In this document: one piece after another, positions 1 through 12,269 of the stretch
Layout: the number at the start of each line of letters is the position of its first letter
Numbering within the stretch: the first letter of the stretch is position 1
Assembly (NCBI RefSeq): GCF_016920785.2
Contig: NW_024609837.1
Location: 50,587,609 to 50,651,608 of the forward strand
From: Ixodes scapularis
Taxonomy: Eukaryota; Arthropoda; Arachnida; Ixodida; Ixodidae
Reading direction: 5' to 3'
Length of the DNA stretch: 64,000 bases
Made by a program: the position numbers and the translations under genes
The notes under the pieces: model-generated
Seen by the model: only the letters and a program-made list of their open reading frames with translations
Databases searched by the model: none
What the model was told of the DNA's origin: nothing

Positions 1-1367
1 ATGTGTCCCTAATATTATAAATGTTTAGTGCGTAGTAATTAGTTTGGGTCCTAATCAGGACTTTTCAGCGTTTATACATAAATTTACACCTTTTTTGGGA
101 CGTCCCAGCCCCTGTCGTTGAGTATGGTACAAGACATTAAACATTTCTTTTTTACATTCTAAGTTATTGGGTGAACAAAAGGTAAGGGCGCAAACGAGCT
201 GGTGTACATTGCACATGGTTGAAAAAACCCCGAGATTGCGGGTAAACGAGACAACACTAAAAAGTCTGCAGGTGCATGGTTAGAAATTAGAATGCATAAC
301 TCCTAGCATGTTCAACATGTTTTCCTCGCTGTTGACAGCCTCAAGAACTTTCCAAACACTATAAGTAACTGCGGTCTCGGCAAGCAAAAACAAAACACTT
401 CTTCAACAAAAAAAGTGAAAGTTGTGACGCGTGCTTCCGTTTTCAGTTTGGACACCAACCACGCAAACAGCACGACGTTCCTCCTCGCCTTTCTTGTTGT
501 CGGAAGATTGTTGACCGGCAACAACCGCGGAGGCCTTGACGATATTTTGCAGAGCGTGTGGGTGGCTTTCCGAACCTCTGTGGCGAGCGTGCTCTAAATG
601 AGAATTCCACTGGTAAACCTGGAATGGTATTTAAAATCTGCTGGGGAATCGAAAATACGCTTCATGCGACATGCGCATTTTTGAAGCGAGCCGCCGTAGA
701 CTGTTTGATGTTCAAAATGGCCGCTACTCAAGCTCGCCTGAGCTCGAACTTGATTAACCGACTGAACTCTCCGAAGACCAATTACTACTTTCCTTGTCCA
801 GCTACGGAAGCAACACTTGACACAGGTCGGGTGCATTATCTGGAGTCCATGTAGCAATTAGAGGGGAAGAGGTCGGCCTTTGCCACTGTCCCATGTGTTT
901 CGGCACCCTCGGAACGTTGGTGAAGCACAGTGATCGCAATCGAATGCTGAGAAGGCTTTGATAAACCGAAAGCGGTAGCAAACCATAACTTGCACGGTAG
1001 TTGACCTGTCTAAATAATTTTAATTCTGTTGTGTGAATGTTTAGACAGCCGGACAACTTCAATTGACGTCTCTCAGCTCTGGATGAAAATTTTAGCCAGT
1101 GCAGTCTACAACCGCTAGCATATTGTATTTAACGTGCGCCACACAGTAGTGACGCTCGGCCATACCCCAGTGCGCGTATTGCAACTTACGGAGTAGAATC
1201 ATAGAGCCAACCCAGGGCCCGGACTGGCCTATTTGAACGCCCCGATCCGTCGTGCGCCGAAGGTGACGATTTCGCGCTTGCTGTTTGTCGTTAAAAATAA
1301 AAAAAAAAATGGCTCTCACGGAGGACGGCAGCGCGGTCGCTTTTTTCGGAGGTGCACTCGTGGACGG
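1..1367. other. no gene recognised
   Basis: No ORF with recognisable protein features, no RNA gene and no clear repeat boundary. Short ORFs here lack family motifs and overlap on both strands. Confidence 0.5.
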
Positions 1368-3926
1368 CAGTGTTGCGGAATGGACGCCCCCATTCGATTC
1401 TAATTCCATTCCGGAGAATTAGAGTTTTCGACCATTGCATTCCTTTCAACTTCTCTAAATGCAGCCATTGAACCTATTCCCACTCCTGGAATGGCTAAAT
1501 TCCACCATTTCATTCACCTAAATCCTAAACGTGAAAAAAGGGCCATTGACATCCGCGTTTTCTTACTAAAAAAAAAAAGCAGCGTAAAGCTGCTGACACG
1601 AAACGCGTAGACGAAAGCAGAAGTGTTCAAAGGCTTCATGAAAGCGCTCATTCTACTAAGCCGAAAAGTGGTCGCACAAAGCGCTCCGTGCCACTTCGTG
1701 CCATTGCAAACTTCGATAGCGCGATGAAGTATAAAAAACCTTGCGAGTCGAAACAAAAGCTGAAAATTAAAACCAGAGTTTTCTTCGAACACAGACCGCA
1801 TGCCATCTGCAAATAGAGGGTTAGCGTGTTGTTTGTTTGATAGGGCCTTAAAATGTCTAGCTCACGCGTGGCGCAAGAAACTAGCAATTACTCTCGGCTT
1901 CGAGTAATTGCGCAGCAGCAACTGTAGTGCGCTGTTAGAATCTCCACGCACTACGGCAAGCACAGAAAACCGCTGACAAAGTGCAATTGGTACACGGCAC
2001 CAGCACAAGCGACTGTAGGACCATATTATGGAACCTGCCTTAGAACGTAAACTTTTACGTTTGTTGAACTATTCTGGTGAATTTTTAACACATTCATTTT
2101 AATTCTTGATTTCTTTTCCACGCAAACACTAGGAGATCGGCTGGTTTAAAAGCAGGGAGTCGAACCAGTCGCTCTTCCGGCCCAAGTAGGGTTTTGGTTC
2201 AGTATCTTTTCATTTCGTTCCGGTCCGCTTCTGGTTTATAAGCTGGTTTATAAGTTTATAAGTTTTATGCTTTTGAATTAACGGTTTGGTTACCAGTTCC
2301 AGCAAGCACGAACTAGTTCAAAACGGTTTTTAATGAAAGAATTCCAAGCTCTCAGGCATTAACAAGAAAAGGAGAGTTCAACGCGGCGTCGTGTTCATTA
2401 AAAAAAATCGTTCTTCAGAAGTCGTGCTGCTGAAACAAGGACAACAAAACAAATCTGTGCTTAATTTCGTTTTCAAATTTTAAATTGTTTACGCGAACAC
2501 CGTTTTATCAATTTTACGTGGTTATACAGGATATTGGTAACTATTAAAGTACTGTACTCACATGTGAAGTCAATCAGCCTGCACGCATAGTGACACCGTG
2601 GCAGTAGTAGGCACCTTTCTCGCGAACAACTCAGAAAAGACAAATTAGTAGTTAGCTGTTTAAACAGCACGAGTTTAGTCTGCAGAGTATGGCGACATTA
2701 ATACCCACTATAGCTGAGAAATTTAGTCAGTGCAGTACGACTGCTAGTCTGGGGTCTTGATGGGCTCACGCAGTATTGACACACGACCGCACACCGGTAC
2801 AATGATCATCCAGATCAAAAGGGCAAAACTACCCACGCCGCACGCCCAAATGACTTGCGCGAACGACTGAGTTGAAAAGGTTGAAGAGGAGACGACAGCG
2901 AACGCCGATCGAAAAACGATTAATACAAAACAAACAAAAAAGGACAAAACTACAACGGGCGGCTTGATGTTTCTGGAAAACGAACACACACAAAACTGAA
3001 AAATCTTCAAGCAGCGTCCAAGGCACTGGGTAACTGGCGACCGGTGCCGCAGTGTCGCACAAGTCGCGGTATCGTCAGAGGCTTCGCCTCTTGGCGCCTC
3101 CAGATTTTGTCACATCGGAGCAAACGCGCCGACAACGTTCGCCTTTGTTGTTTTTGTTTTGATGTTTATGTTTGCTTTCTGGTCCCTTAAGGAATATTCA
3201 GTCGCAGCAACAAAAGCAAACATACACGCGCACGAGCGCACACACACGCACACATACCTACAAAAATATATCTTAATACTTTCGGCATAGTCAGATATAT
3301 TCCGTTTCACTGCGACGGACGCTGCGAACAACACGAGCCAAATCATAGTTCACAGCTTGCCTCGTGATTTCGCGTTGCCTGCGTCTCTTCACCCAACCGG
3401 AAGGACACGGGACACCCTCCGAGCGATGGATTGGCTCCGGCGGGAGGGGTCAAAATGCATGTGTATATTATAGGGCCGGCTCGATTTTGGGAACAGTGGT
3501 GGGGGGCTGGAGCCCTATTAGCCTCCACCCTGCCTACGCCACTGCCACTTTGCCGAGTCTCGCGGAGCCAGGAACAACACCTTGGTTGTCTACAACTATT
3601 CAGTTTTGGTTGCTTCACTGAGAGGCAGAGCGCGCCATTTTCATCCTTGAAGGAGGATAAGTGAGTGAGAAATCAAGCCGCCAGGCCACCTCCAGTGCAA
3701 TAATGCTGTTTCAAGAGCCACTTACCATTCGCTAGCGGATTGCGCCATCGGCCTGCAGGCCCGGGATGATAATCGACGCAGCTCGCATAAGAACCAAGCC
3801 CATTCCATTTACACTTCATTCCGAGCAAAATACACCTAATTCCATTCCCATCCCATCCCGGAGACGCGAAAATGTGAAATAATTTCGGAATCATTCCGAT
3901 TCCGGAGTGGCAGCTCTGCAACAGTG
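1368..3926. mobile_element. possible large hAT-like element, decayed
   Basis: The left end CAGTGTTGCGGAATGG and right end ...GCAACAGTG form imperfect inverted termini. They are flanked by GTGGACGG (1360-1367) and GTGGACTG (3927-3934), 7 of 8 identical. Both interior ends are rich in GGAATG/CATTCC motifs (1395-1500 and 3800-3910), as if from one family. No transposase is readable. Two independent pieces of one family flanking unrelated DNA is the alternative. Confidence 0.42.
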
Positions 3927-4220
3927 GTGGACTGCGATGTGCATCACTAGGGCCCGTGTTGACCGCGACCCAGTGATACATCCCACCGAGCGATAGAATC
4001 ACCTAAAGTGATTCTGCCAACCTCCGGCAAGCTCCGTTGATTTCTGTGAAGCCACTTCGGCGGGGTTCGAAGCGCTCCAGGGGGCTGCCCCCTGCACAAA
4101 TCTACGAGCGGATGACCAAATTCAGCCGTATCTGCGAGCGAAAGATGTGCGCTCCAAAAGGGGCACTTTTGGCACGCTCCATATCTGCAAGCACAATTCA
4201 CCATAAGCGTCTGATCAAGG

Positions 4221-5199
4221 CAGGGATGGGCAGTATTTCAAATACAAGTATTTGAAATACGTATTTCAAATACTTTGTGTATTTTGCAATTGTATTTAAT
4301 TACAAATTGGGTAATGTATTTCGCGTGTGTATTTAAATACTAAAACGTGGGTATTTCAAATACAATTGTAATTAAATACAATTTTGTGGGCAAAAATACA
4401 TCTTGTTTTTATGCATGTGGTTGTAAGATATAGTCTCCATCCTTTATTCGGCCATGGGGCTTTTTTCTTTTTCTCCTCCGGCCTTATTCTAAAGGCACTG
4501 TCCAGAGCAGGAAGAAAACTACGTTCTGTACCAAATGCAGTGTCTCTTAATCAAGCAGAAGCGTTTAGTGACTTTGAGATTACGGTGCTAGTCCAGGTCA
4601 AGAATAGTGACGAAATCGACGTTCACAGGCAGACTGGCTAAACAAATGCCCGTGACAACTTGTGATGCTTTCCGGCCTGATTTCCATCCATATTTTCGCC
4701 TAGAACATTTTAAATGCGCGGGTCGTCCAGACCTTCGTAACTGGTGCGAGTTGCAACAAAAAAAAAATTCTCTAGCTAGTGCTGCGCGTCTTGGTCGTCT
4801 CAGTTCTTTGTTGGTCTATACCAAAATGTAATCGACAAAAAAAAGCTGCTTGAACCTCTGTACTTTTTTCACCTATTACGTCCAAGCTGATTACATTTTT
4901 TGTGATTATATTTCTATTACGCTACTAGAGCCTCGCACACTAACTCCCGAGTGTGCGATGCAAAATTAAAATGAGATACCCAGAAACCCGTTGCAAGTGC
5001 CTTGAAGTCGCTGACGCAAATTTTGAGGAATGTATTTGGAAAAGTATTTGGAGGAGACCAAATGCATTTGGTTGTATTTGTATCTTGTAATTAAATGCTT
5101 TTTTGGAAATGTAATTAGATTTGTAATTAGATACATTTTTGACAAAGTATTTTGTATTTGTATTTCAATACATATTTGGATGTATTTTGCCCATCCCTG
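4221..5199. mobile_element. non-autonomous hAT element, TATTT-rich
   Basis: Perfect inverted termini CAGGGATGGGCA / TGCCCATCCCTG, flanked by a perfect 8 bp duplication GATCAAGG (4213-4220 and 5200-5207). The 8 bp duplication and CAGGG terminus are hAT hallmarks. The interior is dominated by GTATTT/AAATAC words near both ends. It holds no transposase ORF, so mobility would have needed enzyme supplied elsewhere. ORFs that cross its right border are chance. Confidence 0.88.
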
Positions 5200-5207
5200 G
5201 ATCAAGG

Positions 5208-6711
5208 TTGCAGATGGAAAAAACTTTCCCTCAGGCAAAATGAAAAATGGCAGGCACAAATTGGTCGCAACAGGAAGAAGACCTTCACTTCCGGTACAAG
5301 AGATGTTGTGGCCGCAGATAACGCATCCTATTTGGAACGGCCTTTCATTGACAGATAGTTTTGTCGATATTGTGAAGTTTCATCCACAGTTTGTTGCGTC
5401 GAAAGGCTTGCTACGTTCGTTACATCCACACATCTGGCAACATTTAGCCGAACACAAACTTGCTGTTTTCGTTATAATTTTCTTCTGTCTTCCTTGTTTA
5501 CGGGTGGAGAGAGGGGAAGGAGAGGGGGGGGGGGGGCGATATTTATGTAAACAAGCTTCATTAAGCTACAGTTTCTAAAATTAGATATGTTGTTGATGAA
5601 ATGTCGCAGGGGTGTATGTCCATGAAACGCCACAGTATCGACGAAATATGCGTCGATAAAAAGGTGTCAACAAAAGGTGTTTTCACGAAACCTGTTTTGA
5701 CGAAACAATAAGGACTCATACCAAAACGTTTCCAAGCTGTTGACTAGCATTTCCTTGTCTGGGGGAACCTTCAGGGCATATCGGAAAACAAAGTTTTAAA
5801 AATAAAGGTCAAACACAAAACGATGCGGAGGTCATACGAGTACGAAGGAGAGTGCACAGACGCAGCAGTTAAAAGATGGAAAAAGGTTTATTTGATAATA
5901 CGAGCAGGAAGAAAGTAAAGCACGAAGTAGGTGAACAAGTAAAACGATGAAAGTGGCACTGCCGAAACGTCGACTCCTGCCCGCTAAGCCCCCTTTTTCA
6001 CTTCTCTACTAATAATTTGCTCTAATTTCCTGCGTGTAAATTTGTTTTATTATTTTATATATTCCTTTACGGGGGATGGAAGTTCTTAGTTTATGTAGAA
6101 TTTTAGCGTATATTTGTTTAAATATAATTACGGTGTTTTACTGGATCAACCACAACGTGATTTACATTCTTCCTACTCATATCATTAAATAGGCTTTTTT
6201 TACTCTTGCATTCTTTAACTGCTGCGTCAGTGCCACTGATCTGTATGTCCTTTTGCTGGATCGCGTTTGACCAGCTCCGCCTATGAACGGGAATACGGCC
6301 GCGGTCGGCCATCTTTTTGGTAGAGTTATATTATCTCTTGCCTTCATAATAATATGGCGGACAGCGCGGTGGCGGTAGGCTGCCATAAAAATAGCCGTGG
6401 ATCTAGTACACTGTACCGTGGGTGATGTTTCCTGCTTGATTGAAGTTGTTCGACGAAGCAGGTTCTTGAAACCCGGTATGAACGGTAGCCCCACCTTTGA
6501 AGACGCGGCGAAAGTTTTACGAAAGGGCAGCATTGGGGGAAAGCAGCGCAAATCGCTTCGAAAGCAGACGCCGCACCGGGGATGGGCCCCTCCGAGGTTT
6601 GACATTGTTGACAGGTGGTGGTGTGATTTCGTTGGTGGTGAAGTCTTGTGCTCCCGAACCGTGGATGTGAACTGAATAAGGGTGGCGATGTGGGTTAGTT
6701 GGTTCATACTG
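5208..6711. other. no gene recognised
   Basis: Contains a G-run at about 5525-5536 and AT-rich DNA around 6000-6150. The ORFs at 6177-6707 have no recognisable motif. Confidence 0.45.
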
Positions 6712-6828
6712 ACGAAAAGGCAAACAGCGCGCAGAAAACGGGGACTAGAGGAAGTGCAGACAGGACAAGCGCTGTCCTGTTTGCGCTTCCTCTAGTCCCC
6801 GTTTTCTGCGCGCTGTTTGCCTTTTCGT
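6712..6828. repeat. 117 bp near-perfect hairpin
   Basis: Arms beginning ACGAAAAGGCAAACAGC and ending GCTGTTTGCCTTTTCGT pair over about 55 bp with two mismatches, around a centre GACAAGCGCTGTC. There is almost no loop. The arms hold no ORF of note. Confidence 0.92.
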
Positions 6829-7071
6829 GGATGTGCTCGCGATCATTTGGAGAAATCTCGCGAGTGTATCTATTTTCCGGGGTCTCTCCACAAACTAGTG
6901 TGCCGATGTGCCCGTGAGTGGTTTATATATATGTTGTCCCTTATATTCGCCTGCGACGTTTTAAAGAAAATGCATTTAAACGAAGTCAATTGATGTCTTT
7001 TCCCGATCATACTGGTCAAAGCCAGAGGCGCAAAGCGCCTTCAGCTCGACCGCTCGACCGATCGCGACTGA

Positions 7072-7219
7072 CGGAGCGCATCTCGGCCCCGGCGGCACCG
7101 CGCCCCGTGGAGAAATAGTGCGACCAGCCTCTGCTGCGTCCCGCGATGACGGAGCAGCAGAGGTTGGTTGCACTATACCTCCACGGGGCGCGGTGCCGTT
7201 GCGGCCGAGATGCGCTCCG
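7072..7219. repeat. GC-rich inverted repeat
   Basis: The left arm CGGAGCGCATCTCGG... pairs with the right arm ...CCGAGATGCGCTCCG over about 65 bp, including the CGCGCCCCGTGGAG block and its complement. The loop between GCAGC motifs is short, near 7140-7155. It is GC-rich inside an AT-rich flank. Confidence 0.88.
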
Positions 7220-7224
7220 ATAGC

Positions 7225-7560
7225 AAACCGAAACTTAAAAACCCGTCGAATTTGTGCGGTTTTTCAGAAAGCTGTAAAATGCTTCGCGTGCCTTCTATCC
7301 TTCTGCAATTTGTTGATATAGTGTATTTTGATGATGCTCAGCAATTTTCTAATTGAAACCATGCCCTTAAACACAATATAAAAAAGTTAGTTACGCAAAA
7401 ATAATTAACAATCTAATTATCCCGAACTTTAATAATTTTCTTAAACAGGCCCCTGGCCTAGGACCAAAACGACATAAGCTTTTGTTTGTTGCGACGCGTA
7501 GTTTTCGCAATATCGAAGTTGTCCACCTTTCGTGAAACAACCTGTATATGCAAGTAAAGT
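7225..7560. repeat. degenerate relative of the 20.5-21.2 kb fold-back
   Basis: GCTCAGCAATTTTCTAATTG followed by AAACCAT, then a GTTAGTTACGC...TTAACAA tract, resembles the 20.7 and 20.98 kb arms in order. It also ends with a GTTTTCGCAA block before CCTGTATAT. Only one arm is visible here. Confidence 0.5.
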
Positions 7561-8577
7561 GCCCTTTAATTTCTAAATTTACACAACAACTATATTTTCT
7601 CTGTCGTGGTGCCTGACATTATCTGAGCCACTTCTGCAGCATCCATCATTCTTTGCCGATTTTTTTTATATAGGCAGATGTACACTGCTCGCCTCGTTTC
7701 GTCACAAGCTGATTTGAAAGCAAACCTTTTAGCACGCTGCGGCGAGTCTCCACAACCGCTGTTTAGACAGCAGCCGCAAGGTGCAAGAAAGATGGCGCTT
7801 CGATTGACTGCTGATGAAAATTGTGGTGAGGTGAACCTCTATACGCAAGCGTCTGTTATAACTTTCTAACTTATAGTGCCCACCACTGTCGGCATAGTCG
7901 AATTTCATTACCACCCACTGTGTAACCCTGTGACAAACAAACAGCCATGCAACAAACAAACAGCCACGCAAGGCAAAAATAAACTGTATGACGTTTATTG
8001 ACTTCAAAAACAATAAGCAGCGGTATCTCAATTCGTTGATCAATCAGCAATAGGCAGTATTTTATTGGGAACAATAGCCGACGTTCAAGTTCAGGGTCCA
8101 TCTTTATAGCAGGGGCCACCGCATCTTTTTGAAACGCCGCCACGATGCCCTTTCTATCTTGCTGTTGCGACTACATAAAGAATCCACTGACTTAGACGAG
8201 GGAACGTCAACATGTGACGTTTATAAACACGGGCAGGTGGTTCGCGGCGGAAGAATTCGTCAACCAGCCAATTTAGTCAACTCTACTAGCTTCTAGGAAA
8301 ATAAAAAAAATGCACTAATGACAAGGACAGAGGCAGAAACAGCTACGACACACGGAGCGCAATCTCCAACTATTTATTTGGCGCAAAGCACAGCAGTATA
8401 AGTAGCAGTAATCAGCTGGCGACAATAAAAGGAGAGATGAAACACATCCATCCAAACACGTTTTCTTTTTCTGATAGTCAAACTGATTCCATGCTTGTCC
8501 AATCGTGACCTTTTTGTTTGTTTTCTTCGTTTTAGGCCGTAATTTTTTTTTTTTTTTGGTAAGACGAGTGTTTTTTT
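7561..8577. other. no gene recognised
   Basis: Short ORFs on both strands without motifs. Some direct repetition of AACAAACAGCCA near 7935-7965. Nothing else is supported. Confidence 0.45.
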
Positions 8578-9225
8578 TTAAATCAGGGTAGCAACCTCAC
8601 TTATTGCAATGCAGTGGCAGATGCCGCCTGAGTTGTTCTTTATCGACAAAAAGTGTTCCCGGGCCTTCAGGTGCAAACATCGAATAGTCTCGCCAATATA
8701 GTCTCCCGCAAAAAGCGATATTTCATAAATAACACCTGAAGCGCATTCCGTGTATCGATTGCTGTGCTCATTTTTGCATTCTTGTGTGCTCGTTTTTGTC
8801 TTCATCAAAGGGCACATTTTACTTAGCTTACAGGGCGCTGAAAAGACGAGCGAAACACCGTATCTGGTCAAACATCGAATAGTCTCGCCAATATAGTCTC
8901 CCGCAAAAAGCGGTATTTCATAAATAACACCTGAAGCGCATTCCGTGTATCGATTGCTGTGCTCATTTTTGCATTCTTGTGTGCTCGTTTTTGTCTTCAT
9001 CAAAGGGCACATTTTACTTAGCTTACAGGGCGCTGAAAAGACGAGCGAAACACCGTATCTGGTCGCCAATTTTTTTAAAGTTAAGGAACAGGCCCCGATG
9101 GTACGGAATCACGCACCCATGCATTTTTTTTATTTTGCTCGTCTCTTTGGAACCTCTTTTTAGCCTCTGTAGAAGGCGCTCACATTCAGCAGAGAACTAG
9201 TGTCTCTGCTGCTGAGACCTACAGC
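8578..9225 (-). pseudogene. Penelope-like element fragment, duplicated GIY-YIG region
   Basis: On the minus strand, 8578-9069 is open and encodes a Cys-containing linker then GVIYEI...GDYIGETIRCL...REH, matching the GIY-YIG nuclease of Penelope-like retroelements. That nuclease nicks target DNA for insertion. A 195 bp unit (8674-8868 and 8869-9063) is repeated in tandem with one or few differences; since 195 is 65 codons, the frame survives. Upstream minus-strand DNA to about 9225 resembles the RT-to-nuclease connector of the plus-strand copy at 10.1 kb. No RT remains, so this is a truncated relic. Confidence 0.72.
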
Positions 9226-9475
9226 AAAGACCTACTCTGCAGCAGTAACGCTGTCACACTGGCCTCTGAAACTGGTCGCCATTTTATGGGAACGGGAACT
9301 TTTTTACGCTGAGGTAGAGCTAGGCATAATGATGGAGATCTTAACAAGCTTTGAGGGGGCACTGGTTCGAAGTCCCTGGTTGGAAGTTCCAGTAAGGTGG
9401 TTCGAAGTTCCAGTGAGGTGGTTCGCGAGTTAGAGTGTGGTTTCCTGCCTGCAAGGACTGCTTTCTCGGTAGACA

Positions 9476-10735
9476 TTGAGGATCATTTTTTTTTTTTATT
9501 TCATGCCAAACGAGGGCTTGTTCACCGGCTTCAAAAAGAGCATCGAGGAGTTCGGTGAAATTAGTTTCCTGAATGCAAGTGGTGCCGGCACCGAAAGTTT
9601 TCTTGAATTGCTGCGATTTTACTTGAATTCTACCGTGATTTCGCACGTGGAGAGTTTCTATGTTCAAAAGACCGGCATTTGTATTGGGAACGCGGTTGGC
9701 CCCGTGCTTCGTGATATAGATCTGTCTTTTTTCGACAGGCGCTTACAACGCCTTTGCGATCAGCATGCACTTCGCGTTTTTAGATATGGGGGATGATTAT
9801 CTTGTGCTTTTAAATGTCTCGGGTTCCTATTTTATTGCCAATACTGTTTTGAGCATTCTATCCCTCTTCATTTCAGCATCCGATGGCCTTAATTGTACCC
9901 ATTAAGTGGCCGTAAAAAGTACCCTCCAGTTTTTAAACCTAAAACTAACGTTGACTGACCACCACATCTGCTGGTCATACCATCCCAGGACTAAAAATGG
10001 TCTGTTGCGCTAGGACAGTGCCCACTCAAAGCTTGTTAAGAGAGCCATCATTATGATTAGCTGTACCCCAGCCTTAGAAAAACCTGTGTACATAAAATGG
10101 CGGCCAGTTTCCGCGGCCAGTGCAAGCGCTTTGCTGCTGCAGGGTACTCCCAACACTTAGTTTCTGCTGTGTGTGAGCTCCTTCTACAGGGGCTAGAAAC
10201 CGGTTCCAAAGAGCAGAGGCGCAAAGAAAAATTGCTTGTACAAGCAATTTTGTGTCATCATGGCCTGCCCCAAACCTAAAAAAAAAAGTGGCGGCCAGAT
10301 ACAGTGTCTAGCTCGCCTTTTCGGGCGCCTTGTACACTCAATAAAGTGTGCCCTGTGATGAAGCCAAAAGCGAGCAGACCAGAATGCAAAAAGGGGCACA
10401 GCAATCGATACACGGAGTGCGCTTCAGGTGATATTTATCGAGTACCGCTTTCTTGCGGGAGAATGTATTTTTTGCGAGACTGGGCGATGTTTCAACCTGA
10501 GGGAACGGAAACACTTTCTGTCCATAAAAAAAAAAAAAAATTAGGCGGCCATCTGCCACTGCATTGTAATAAGTGCAGTAGCTACCCTGATTTGCCAAAG
10601 ACACGCGTTCTTGCAAAAGCAAAGAAAGTTAGCGAAAGAAAACCCGTTAATGCTTACTTCGTTAAAAAGAAAGGTCACAATTGCATAAGCCTGCAATCAG
10701 TTTCATTATTGGAGAAAGAAATAACTTTTTGATTG
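9476..10735 (+). pseudogene. Penelope-like element relic: RT fragment, connector, GIY-YIG
   Basis: 9476-9796 encodes RT segments LLRFYLNSTVIS, FYVQKTGICIGNAVGPVL and D-SFFDRRL. It then breaks at the catalytic motif: a shift near 9788 is needed to read the DD of the YxDD box, which continues DDYLVLL. 10097-10279 encodes a connector (FRGQCKRF...GYSQHLV...CELLLQGL). 10304-10732 encodes a Cys-containing linker and ECASGDIYRVPLSCGRMYF, a decayed GIY-YIG core. The active-site tract is shifted and an A-run interrupts the nuclease, so the copy is dead. It is opposed to the relic at 8.6-9.2 kb. Confidence 0.7.
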
Positions 10736-12048
10736 TCATGCTTAATCTCTCCATTTATCATCGCGAGCTGATTACTGCTGCTTATGTATTTTTCGATACA
10801 TGAACCAACTAGCCCGCCAAAAATATGTTACTTCTAGCTCCCACTGGTGCTAGGCCAAGGCGCACAACGTTCGCTCGCCAAATCTCACTTGAATAAAAAT
10901 GTATTTTTGCATTAAAGGTTGTCACGTCGCTACGGCAAGGGGATGGTCGGTGGCCAGCAATAAAGAAACAAAAATAGTTCACCGGGTAGGATAGCGCACA
11001 GCAGCTTGGAACACCTGGAGCGAAAGCTCGTGATGCCGAAAAGAACCAAGGTATCTTGGGTTCAATCACCGCCCCTGTCCCTTTTAATCTAGATGAGCAT
11101 CGTACCGGCGTGTGATAGTGTATCGCTACTGCTCACGTTAAAAACCTAAAGGCCAGCACTCGTGCTGCGGTGGATGGGTTTCTCATCTACAACTGAAACA
11201 CCAGACGCCCAACGGATCTGACTAACCTATGACTGTCTATACACACATAAAAATGATTACAATTTTCGCTGATCATACAAAATATAATGTGGCGCAACGT
11301 ACCCGCCTAGCATTGAAAAGTACCCGCTAAATGTTTAAGTAATTAGAGACTGCAACGCTGCTCTGTCAGGGCCTCCTATAGGGTAAAAGCCCGCGCCTTG
11401 GAGACCAGAACCGCCGCCATAACTGGCAGAAACAGAACTAGAAAACATAGTAGAAAAAGGATATAAGACTGCTGGCGCCCTCAGAGACACGTGGGCACTT
11501 TCCAGAACTTTCCCATCTGTTTTTCATTGTTTTAGACCGCAACTCTTAGGCGCCCCTTTCCGGCTTGAGCGGCGTCGCCGTCGGCGTAACGGTAAGGTCA
11601 CGTGACCCCCCAGGTCACGTGACCCCTCAGTACCCTTCCCTCTTCCTGCTCAAGAGCTGCGCTCCAATTCGGCGTTACAGGGAGTTGTAAACGGCTTTTA
11701 TTTTATTTATTTTTTCTGAACGTACGCTTTTTTTCCCAGTTTATCTAAACTCACGACTAATCCTATTTTCCCATTCACTCAGCGCATCATCTTACCCTCT
11801 GTAAAAAAAAAAAAAAAAAAAAAAAAGGGTAAGCAGCCGGTTGCAGTCTCTATTTTTTTTCCTTCCCCGCAAAATACAAAACAACGAGTGGAGTAGCTTG
11901 CCCTACGACACCAGTGTGATGCTGCAATCCAGATGCTTGCGTTCATGGATTACCGCTACTCATCTCTTTTTTACCGTAACCCGACTGTTTATTGTTCTGG
12001 CTCCGAAAGCGCAGGGCCCCCACTTTCGATACAAGAGGCTCTATGGCT
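10736..12048. other. lipase 3' flank with one interspersed repeat
   Basis: No gene seen. 11534-11640 (GACCGCAACTCTTAGGCGCCC..., then GGCGTAACGG and CACGTGACC blocks) resembles 13070-13145 (GAGCGCAGCTCTTCGGCGCCC...), so it is a dispersed repeat. A 25-base A-run lies at about 11802-11826. Confidence 0.45.
11988..11993 (-). terminator. candidate lipase poly(A) signal
   Basis: AATAAA reads on the minus strand about 56 bases past the lipase stop codon. It is the nearest canonical hexamer and well placed for a short 3' UTR. Cleavage is not demonstrated. Confidence 0.45.
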
Positions 12049-12269
12049 CTACGACCCGCAATACGGGGAGTCCGAATCAATTTCCAAATAGTGCACTCCG
12101 CGTAGATCACTGCTTGCGTGATGGCCCATTCTTCCGCAGTAAGGTACCCAACGATCACACTTCATCTTGAGCCAGGAAATGTAGGCGCCACTAGGACAGC
12201 ATCGAGATGGGTACGTGCATATGGCGATGGAGTTGAGGTAGTAGATCTTGGCCCTCTTGTGAGAGCAAC
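12049..12269 (-). CDS. lipase exon 5: catalytic His and C-terminus
   Basis: Begins after a T-rich tract and AG acceptor, completes Gly315, then CSHKRAKIYYLNSI with His318, the triad His. Cysteine-rich spacing follows (C-T-Y-P-S-R-C-C...K-C-D-R...Y-C-G), then MGHHASSDLRG and ...DSPYCGS with TAG at 12051-12049. The family's PLAT domain is absent, so this is the short catalytic-domain form. No frameshift is seen. Confidence 0.85.

Noticed and set aside
5030..5578. 182-codon plus-strand ORF
   Set aside because: It crosses the right terminus and target duplication of the hAT element, so it is a chance frame.
6177..6707. 176-codon minus-strand ORF
   Set aside because: No motif, and several ORFs overlap it on both strands. 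Not supported.
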